Assembly: GCA_006384855.1 (NCBI GenBank)
Contig: VCJN01001858.1
Span: 1 to 64,000, forward strand
Origin: Tetraselmis striata
Lineage: Eukaryota; Chlorophyta; Chlorodendrophyceae; Chlorodendrales; Chlorodendraceae
Length of the DNA: 64,000 nucleotides
Direction: 5' to 3'
Under the pieces are notes generated by a model that made no database searches, was not told where the DNA came from, and saw nothing but the letters and a program-made list of their open reading frames with translations. The translations under genes and the position numbers were made by a program. Position 1 is the first letter of the stretch. The number at the start of each line of letters is the position of its first letter. This document shows positions 57,607 to 64,000 of this stretch, one piece after another.

Positions 57607-58308
57607 GTGGGGTGCCGGCGCCGGTACTGGTGCGACGGAGCTGTCGCGTCAGGAACCGCACCGCATGTGGAGCAACACATGGCGGTGCCGGCCCCACCTA
57701 TGTCTAGGGCCACCTCCTCACAACACCCCGCCACGACGGCGTCGGCCACCGCCGACGGCGCCGTTGCGGGGGGGGACGCCCTGCCAGGCGACGATGATGC
57801 GCCTGGTGCGCCGCGTCAGGAGGCAGAGGAGGCCGTGGTCGAGGCGACTGATCGGGCTGAGGGGGTTGTCGAGGCGAGCGAGGCTGCGCTCGCGCCACCC
57901 GCCCCGCAGCCACCTGCGGGACATGCCGACTTGCTCGTCGCCATGTTGACCGGAGCACTACGAGCAGTGGCGGGAGGCGGCCACATGCACTATCATGTGC
58001 GTGTCCTGGCCGGACGCCCGTCATGCGTGGACTGCGGCCAACGGACGGACTGGGAGTGTTGCTGCGACGGCACCCCGGCTTTGTGCGGCCCCAAGTACCC
58101 ATGCATGGCGACCCATCAGCGGGCAGTCCCCTGCCCGACCACGGCCACGAAGAGGGCGGAGTTCCGCCATGTCAGGGACGCGTTCCACGACGCGACTCGC
58201 GCCGCCGTGTGTGAGGCTTCCGAGAAGGCACGCGCGGCTGGTAGGGTGCGCAGGGTGAGGCGGCGGACGGCCCAGGAGCTGAAGGAGAGCGAGACATGCC
58301 GTCAGTGA
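57607..58308 (+). CDS. Cys-rich zinc-ribbon-like ORF
   Basis: A 233-codon open frame. The first half is Ala/Pro/Glu-rich and disordered. Around residues 115-135 it reads LLVAMLTGALRAVAGGGHMH, then a Cys cluster: CVDCGQ, ECCCDG, ALCGPKYPC, H, PC. The C-terminus is basic (RVRRVRRRTAQELKE). The spacing C-x2-C...C-C-C...LC...C...H resembles the zinc ribbon that ends many piggyBac-like transposases, but no transposase core is present upstream. The true start may lie in an upstream exon, since GT/AG sites exist near 57,600. Function unknown. Confidence 0.4.
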   Translation: MGCRRRYWCDGAVASGTAPHVEQHMAVPAPPMSRATSSQHPATTASATADGAVAGGDALPGDDDAPGAPRQEAEEAVVEATDRAEGVVEASEAALAPPAPQPPAGHADLLVAMLTGALRAVAGGGHMHYHVRVLAGRPSCVDCGQRTDWECCCDGTPALCGPKYPCMATHQRAVPCPTTATKRAEFRHVRDAFHDATRAAVCEASEKARAAGRVRRVRRRTAQELKESETCRQ

Positions 58309-58344
58309 GGTCGGGCGCAATGTCATTGGGTGGGGCACACGGAC

Positions 58345-58680
58345 GTGTAACACTTGCACTTTGCGCGTACTGCTGGGTTACATCCAGGCTGCGTCACACT
58401 ATGCAACCGGAAAGGCTGCGTTGCTACTGCAAACAATGCGACGCCTCACTCTGTAGCAACCGCTGCCGCGCCTATCCCACAGCCGCTGCCCCCCCCCCCC
58501 CCCCCCCCCGCGCGGGATCCCCGCCATCAGCAGCTTGCACTTGCACTTTGCGCGTACTGCTGGGTTACATCCAGGCGGCGTCACACCGGAAAGGCTGCGT
58601 TGCCACTGCAAACGATGCTACGCCTCACTCGGTAGCAACCGCTGCCCCGCCCATCCCACTCGGGATGCTGAGAGCAGCTA
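58345..58680 (+). repeat. Duplicated zinc-ribbon-coding segment split by a poly-C tract
   Basis: The stretch from CACTTGCACTTTGCGCGTAC at ~58,348 recurs at ~58,540, giving two ~150 bp copies. Copy one encodes LALCAYCWVTSR, then RLRCYCKQCDASLCSNRC, a clear C-x2-C...C-x-C-x2-C...C ribbon. Copy two encodes LCAYCWVTSRRRHTG and, after a small indel, RCHCKRCYASLGSNRCPAHP and a stop at about 58,679. A 21-C run (58,489-58,509) lies between them. It may be alternative or decayed last exons of the gene at 57.6 kb. Confidence 0.5.
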
Positions 58681-58823
58681 AAGGGCACCGGGGGCGGGGC
58701 AAGAGGGAGCAGGGCCAATGATTGTGGAAGAGCGGGGACCCGCTTGCATGCCATCGTATTATATCTTGCACAATATCTGTTGCTGCACTCATATCTCACA
58801 TCACTAGCTTAGCTATAGTGATT

Positions 58824-58843
58824 CCCCCCCCCCCCCCCCCCCC
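58824..58843 (+). repeat. Poly-C tract, 20 nt
   Basis: Uninterrupted C run in otherwise unannotated sequence; a G-rich segment (GTGGGGTGGAGGGGGGGGG) follows about 75 bp downstream. Confidence 0.85.
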
Positions 58844-59255
58844 GCACCGCGTACGCACAAGCCTGGGTATACGCATCAACTGCCCGCCGGGATGAGAAAC
58901 TGGTATTGGTAGTGTGTCTGTGGGGTGGAGGGGGGGGGGCAAAAGAGCTGCCAATTGCTGCCAAGCTGGTGCGTTACATTGGGGCAGGCGCTGGGCAGAC
59001 AATTGGGGCTCGCTTCAGAGCATTGTCTAGTGCCTATGCGGCTGCGCCGCCTCCGCCGCATGCAGACTCTGCGGGCTCACCAGCACCGCCACCTCAGTCA
59101 TGCGGCCCTGCATCCCGCAGCCCGCCGCCGTCAGCCAGATCAGAGGTATCCAGAAGCCAGTGCTGGGGTTGTTGCGGCATGACCGCATAGTTTTCAGCGG
59201 CTGCCGTCCACAGCTTGTAATGCATCCCTTTCCGCCGATTCCGCTGTATGCGCTG
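58844..59255. other. Unassigned GC-rich stretch
   Basis: Plus-strand frames of 85-94 codons (Pro/Ala/His-rich) have no recognised motif. It could be the 3' untranslated part of the minus-strand gene that follows. Confidence 0.3.
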
Positions 59256-59727
59256 TCTTGGCGCCGCGCTGCCCCGGCCGCCGCTGTCTTGGCGCCGCGC
59301 TGCCCCGGCCGCCGCTGTCTTGGCGCCGCGCTGCCCCGGCCGCCGCGCCTTGGCGCCGCGCTGCCCCGGCCGCCGCGCCTTGGCGCCGCGCTGCCCCGGC
59401 CGCCGCGCCTTGGCGCCGCGCTGCCCCGGCCGCCGCTGTCTTGGCGCCGCGCTGCCCCGGCCGCCGCTGTCTTGGCGCCGCGCTGCCCCGGCCGCCGCTG
59501 TCTTGGCGCCGCGCTGCCCCGGCCGCCGCTGTCTTGGCGCCGCGCTGCCCCGGCCGCCGCTGTCTTGGCGCCGCGCTGCCCCGGCCGCCGCGCCTTGGCG
59601 CCGCGCTGCCCCGGCCGCCGCGCCTTGGCGCCGCGCTGCCCCGGCCGCCGCGCCTTGGCGCCGCGCTGCCCCGGCCGCCGCGCCTTGGCGCCGCGCTGCC
59701 CCGGCCGCCGCGCCTTGGCGCCGCGCG
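59256..59727. repeat. 30/31-bp GC-rich minisatellite, 16 units
   Basis: Each unit opens CTTGGCGCCGCGCTGCCCCG and closes GCCGCCG plus either CTGT (31 bp) or CGC (30 bp). The two types occur in blocks. On the minus strand 30-bp units give a 10-residue Ala/Arg/Gln/Gly repeat, while 31-bp units rotate the frame. It overlaps the 3' portion of a candidate minus-strand gene. Confidence 0.9.
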
Positions 59728-59741
59728 GGGTATCGAGTCCT

Positions 59742-61185
59742 CCCCTCCCTAGTGAGCGCGTCCACCTGCGCCTTGCGCTCGGGGCCGTCCTCCTCCGTCA
59801 CCACATTCTGCAACCCCCACCGCGTGACGAACCACGCAGCTCCTTGCATGCGCTTGTACATGTGCCCAAGCACCGCCTAGGGACGCGAAGCTCCTTCTCG
59901 GTCATGATCGCCTTCACCCGGGCCTCCTCGAGCAGCGGACCGGCGTTAAGAATGGAAAACGTTTCCATGTGGTGCAAGCAGTCCTCCATGACCCAGCCGG
60001 ACTGCACCGTCACCTTGCCTGACCCTGCAGTCATGGAGGGGAATGCCGTCACGCCCACGCCCGGGGGGGGGGGGGGGGGGGTTACCTTTCGATTCTTGGA
60101 CACTGCAAACGAAGGGCGCAACCCGCGTCCAAAGTTGCTGGGTATCGGAACTAAAGCCTGGCGCCGGTCTTCCTGCTTCATAGCTCGGAATCCAATGTGG
60201 CCCTGCACGGTGACAAATTTCCTCCATAAGTCCCTTCCCAAGCCAAAAAAAAACAGGTGGAACGGCGCGAGGGGGAAGAGGTTGATCATGCTGACATAGC
60301 CCAGGACCACATGCACATGGCACACGCCATGGCAGCCAGTGTTCTGCTTGGCCTCCGCCAGCCGGGTTGTGTTGAACGCACGCCGGGCAAGGTGCGTGAT
60401 TCACTGGACAAGTCATCGCCTTGATGGACGGTTACCAAGCGAGCATCCCCGTCCGCATCCACAGGGGGGTGCTCCTGGGCAGCCGCCATAGCCTCCACAA
60501 CCTGCCACGCCGACCGGGCGGGTGCGTGTGATTCCATACAACCGCAGTTGAGTGGTGCCACCAGCACGCAGGCCGGGCCCACTCACCTCTGAACGCAGAA
60601 GGTCCACAATGTCACCGTCCTCGAAAACAGCGCGCCACTGGGTCGCCCCGCCGTAGTCCTCCAACACCCACTCGGTAACGACGCCGGTTATCACGCCGTA
60701 GTGCCATACTCCCCGGAACTTCTTGGCGATGACCTTCATGTAGAAGTCGCCGGGATCGCCTTTCCATATCACGCCCTCATCGCGGGTTCGACGCCCGCCG
60801 GCGGCCACGCAGGCGCGTCGATGTCCATACCGTCTTCGCCAACGGGGTCCTCCCCCACGCCCATCACATCGTCCACCTTCGAGCCGCCGTCGTCCGAGAC
60901 CGGCGCCGGCGGGCCGTTTCCGACGGCTGCAACTACTCCTGCTGCCGCGCTTGTTGCTGCTGTTGCTGCTGCTGCTGCTGCCGCCCCTGCTGCTGCTGCT
61001 TGTGATAAGGCGGCCTTGCGGCGCAACTTAGCCGCACGCTTCAACGAGTGGCTACAGTTCGGGTATTTCCGGAAGTGCCGCTCTCGCGCCGTCCTTTCAC
61101 TACTACCCGTCACGATGCCGTGGCAGTGCTTGCATGTGTACACGCCATCCTTCGACACACTCGCTATCCATCCCTTTGCCGGCAT
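59742..61185 (-). CDS. BED-like zinc finger and Tudor-like domain protein (model incomplete)
   Basis: From an ATG at 61,185 the minus strand reads MPAKGWIASVSKDG, then a C2H-type finger: CKHCHG...ERTARERHFRKYPNC, matching the C-x2-C...H...C/H spacing of BED fingers. A basic stretch (LKRAAKLRRKAA), poly-Ala and an acidic segment (VGEDPVGEDGMDID) follow. After a frame change near 60,800 (short intron or error) comes KKFRGVWHYGVITGVVTEW...WRAVFEDGDIVDLLRSE, a Tudor-like EDGD module, ending at a GTGAGT donor (60,586). Further exons: VVEAMAAAQEHPPVDADGD (from 60,501), VTVQSGWVMEDCLHHMETF (after a poly-C tract and an acceptor at 60,025), and WFVTRWGLQNVVTEEDG near 59,820. Such fingers are common in domesticated transposase-type or chromatin proteins. 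Joins are tentative. Confidence 0.45.
60063..60081 (+). repeat. Poly-G tract, 19 nt
   Basis: Poly-C on the coding strand, about 36 nt upstream of the inferred acceptor (GACTGCAG) of the exon with VTVQSGWVMED. Confidence 0.85.
60950..61005 (+). repeat. CTG/GCT trinucleotide tract (poly-Ala coding on minus)
   Basis: Interrupted GCTGCTGCTG-type repeats encode the Ala-rich linker after the BED-like finger. Confidence 0.8.
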
Positions 61186-62030
61186 GCCTGCTGCCGCGCG
61201 CGGGGGGCGGGGGGGGGGTTGAGAGTTGGGGTGGATGTAACCCACCACCGGCAGGCAACACAGATGCGAGTGCGCGGCTGTCCGCGCTTGATTCAACGGT
61301 GAGCGGCGGTGACCGTGAGGCGACCCCGTACTTCATGCGCGTGCTGGGGCGTTACACAATCATCAGCAGTTAGGGCGGCTGCATTAAAACGCGCACCTAC
61401 GAACACCACCTACCGCCTACCACCTACCGTACCACCTACATCCGCCCACACCTCCGCCCGTCGTGCCGCACATCGCGGCACACCGCGGCGATGTGCAGCG
61501 ATGTGCAGCGAGTACTTGCAGCCGCCTGTACTTAGCCCGGGTACTCCGCGTCGGCGGGCGACACGCGAGCCCGCGTGCGCATATCAATTTGATGAAATTA
61601 TGGAAACGAGAAATTCATATAGTACTTTACAGGTCGCGCGCGATAGTCGTCGCTACTGGGTATGAAATCCACGTCCCTCGTCCGTCCCGTATCGTCCCCG
61701 TATGTCGTCGTTCGTCACCAGTAGGGCACATTTACGTCACATCTGAATCTCACAGTGTTAGGACAGCCACCAGCAGTTCGTCTGCCATCTTCCAGCTCGC
61801 TGCCTTCGGCAGCGCCCTCCCGTTTCCACCTCCGCCCTGCGGGCTCCTCCTCCGACTCCCCCCCCCCCCCCCCACCCCGCCCCGTCCCCAAGATTCGCTG
61901 AACCTTCATCCTAGCCATAAAATGGCGCTTCTTCTGAGTAAAAAAGCCTCAGCACCCTTTTCAGCAAAACCAGACTCGATTGCATGTTGAAATGAAACGC
62001 CATAAATAATAGCGACTATATTTACATGAA
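61186..62030. other. Upstream region of BED-like gene; poly-C tract
   Basis: It contains a 16-C run at 61,858-61,873, short CACCTACCGC repeats near 61,405-61,440 and a GATGTGCAGC doublet near 61,490-61,510. The AT content rises after 61,900. No gene is recognised. Confidence 0.4.
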
Positions 62031-64000
62031 TTAGCAGGAGAAGGCGATATCAGGAACGCCATAAATAATCATATCCGCCGCCACGATGCGCGCCGCTGCG
62101 CGGCCTGCCCTGAGTCGCGCATGCCGCCGCCGCGGGTGTCTTGCCGGCGGCGGACATGTTACCAGTACCCTGCTGGTGGGGGGCCGCCCCGATTCCCTTG
62201 CCACAACGCACTCGGACCAGGGGTGACACGTTGAGCTCAAATAGGCAGCTTGCATCTGCCCATATCGTTCCACAGTCAGGGTGGCGCCCGACCTGAAACA
62301 ACGTTTCGAGTGCGACTTCTGGAAGTGCCGGCGCAGCAGCACTCGCAGAGACTGTATACACTTGGTGCGCCTGGAAAGTACAGCGCCTACTCTACCTCGA
62401 TACATCAACAGGTACCTCTGCCGACCTCCGCAGAGAAAAAAAAAGGTGCGTATCATTTATGCATGGCTAACTATTTGCCAGCTCTTGAATTGCAGTACTT
62501 CGCTGGACGCCACTTGCTTCGGGAGGCTGCGGTCTGGCTCGCGCTGACCGCATACCGCTCGGACCTCCCGCATTGCGCTGGCCCTTGTCGGCTTCGCGCT
62601 GGCGAGAGAGTGGTTGCGTACCCGTTCGCGCGCGTACTCACTTCGAGTTTAGCGCACGGGTTGCCATTCATGACGATTAGGCCATATTTGTATTAGTACC
62701 TGCCTTGTCACAGTGGTGCCCTGCAGCTTCTTTGAACTCTCGCTCTGCCACCCATTCGGGTTTTTACATTACCGAGATTTGAGACAGCCAAATGTTGGCA
62801 ACACATGCATCTTGCAGCTCCAACGCGCATTGAGTTCTTAAATTGTTACTGTTCAGCTAGGTATCGAAGCTGATGTGCCACATGACTACCTTGGCGCGGA
62901 GCCTCAGCATGCTGGGGCGGGCTTTTGTCATGCCAGCAACCATCGTGTCGGTGATGGTGATTCTAATGGCACCGGAACTCATCGCCTCATACAGTAACCC
63001 TGACATTAAAGCTTGTGGGCTCACATGCCCAGCCACGACAGTCAAAGGTAATGGTGAAGTCTCAGCGCCGCGTAGGCGCTTGCCATCCATCCAGTGCCAG
63101 ACTTCTTCTAACCATCATTTCTTACATGACAACATGCCATGTCAGCATCTGTCGGCCTGCCTTGACACTGCCTGTTATTGCTGCCAAGCATTGCATGCGA
63201 CTGAATTGTGACAGATTCCAATTCTTCGTTCTGCAGTCAGTTGCTACAGTGAATTCTGGACTTAATCTGCGCAGGTGATCTAAGGGAAAACAAGAACAGC
63301 TTGGTCGTTGTAACGTGGAACATGAGATGGATGATACATCCTAGCTGCGCCACCAAAGACCACAAAGACGAATGGTAATTTATCTCGCCATAGTGGATGT
63401 GCAAACCGCAGTGTGTGCAGTTATTACACGAAAGACCCTTACTGCTGGTAGCAGCAGACTGCAAGTGGGCAGCTACTCTCGAGGAAGCCGAAAGACACGA
63501 GTACCTACATGTATTCGTGTTAGGCTCTGATCTATACGTTGCAGAATGAGAGGCGCTGGTTTTTACACAAACACCACTACTCACAAATGCAAGCCGTGTT
63601 ATCCTGCCATGATTGCAGGCCAGCTGGGGATGTTACATATGACATTCACTTGACAGCCGGAAAGAGAATTTTGCAGAAGCTTCAACTTGATATTGCAGTG
63701 GTAACAGAGGTGACTGCCTGTTCTTTTTGTTTGCAACCGCGATATTTTTCAAAGACGGCAAGCAGCACAATTTATTATAACATGAACCTGTGCGCAAATA
63801 TAGCATGCAGACAAATGTGTGTGTGTGTGTGTGTGTGGTAAACTACTTCCGTTGAAACGTCTTGCCGTAATGCTTGCCTTCTTGAGAAAAGCAACAAATT
63901 CCAGGAAATAGAAATAAACTACAAGCGTAAGTGCATGTGGTCATGGGCGATAGGACATTTTCTGATTTATAAGTAACATGCTTTCATGTTATTAGGAGTC
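62031..64000. other. Right-edge region, less GC-rich, no assigned gene
   Basis: Open frames of 66-148 codons occur on both strands (for example 62,250-62,696 plus, 62,857-63,090 minus), but I find no conserved motif or convincing splice pattern. A (GT)n microsatellite lies at about 63,818-63,837. The base composition differs from the preceding 9 kb. Confidence 0.35.

Noticed and set aside
59100-60299. 399-codon plus-strand ORF across the 30/31-bp minisatellite
   Set aside because: Most of it is repeat translation; the flanking minus strand shows better exon and splice evidence.

Overview
The window looks like nuclear DNA of a GC-rich, intron-bearing eukaryote, probably an alga or other protist. 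GT-AG introns interrupt conserved reading frames. There is a chromodomain-bearing Ty3/gypsy-type remnant, a tRNA-derived SINE pair, satellites and many G/C homopolymers, and no bacterial-style operons. I cannot name the species. Most of the window is mobile or repetitive DNA. Layout: 0-5.4 kb holds two SINE-like copies, arrays of degenerate ATCGT-rich repeats, a purine-rich stretch and a 41-nt G run. From 5.5 to 15.98 kb there is a satellite complex: a ~365-375 bp satellite in one orientation, a core of ~275/312 bp monomers forming a ~588 bp dimeric higher-order repeat, then the ~372 bp satellite inverted. From 16.0 to 19.76 kb the complex runs into the 3' half of a methyltransferase-like gene (copy A) that ends in a transposon terminus. 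From 19.76 to 22.2 kb lies a broken chromovirus. From 22,218 to 38,714 is a composite element: transposase-like gene T1 (minus), a second copy of the satellite complex, methylase copy B (plus), terminal inverted repeats and a possible CCAA target duplication. From 38.8 to 40.4 kb is methylase fragment C. From 40.54 to 53.49 kb is the most complete element: methylase D (minus) and transposase T2 (plus) read outward from a shared ~0.64 kb promoter region, followed by an extra terminal fragment to 53,716. From 53.7 to 64 kb the sequence is GC-rich and probably genic, but its models are fragmentary: a basic nuclear-type protein, a BED-finger/Tudor-like gene, a Cys-rich zinc-ribbon ORF, a 3-unit ~370 bp tandem repeat, a 30/31-bp minisatellite and many poly-G/C tracts. 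The central observation is a two-gene DNA transposon family. One gene resembles DUF7869-type RNase H-fold transposases (motifs NDSMDSAKTLLPH, MDNTVRENKN, FLPVGHTHERVDQ). The other is a large protein ending in a beta-class N4/N6 DNA methylase fold (IV-like, X and I motifs; motif IV reads DALF). Introns of both genes carry arrays of one 24-bp minisatellite, all in the same absolute orientation within an element whichever strand the gene uses. Every copy here carries at least one disabling lesion, and the lesions differ between copies, so the family is intact only by comparison.
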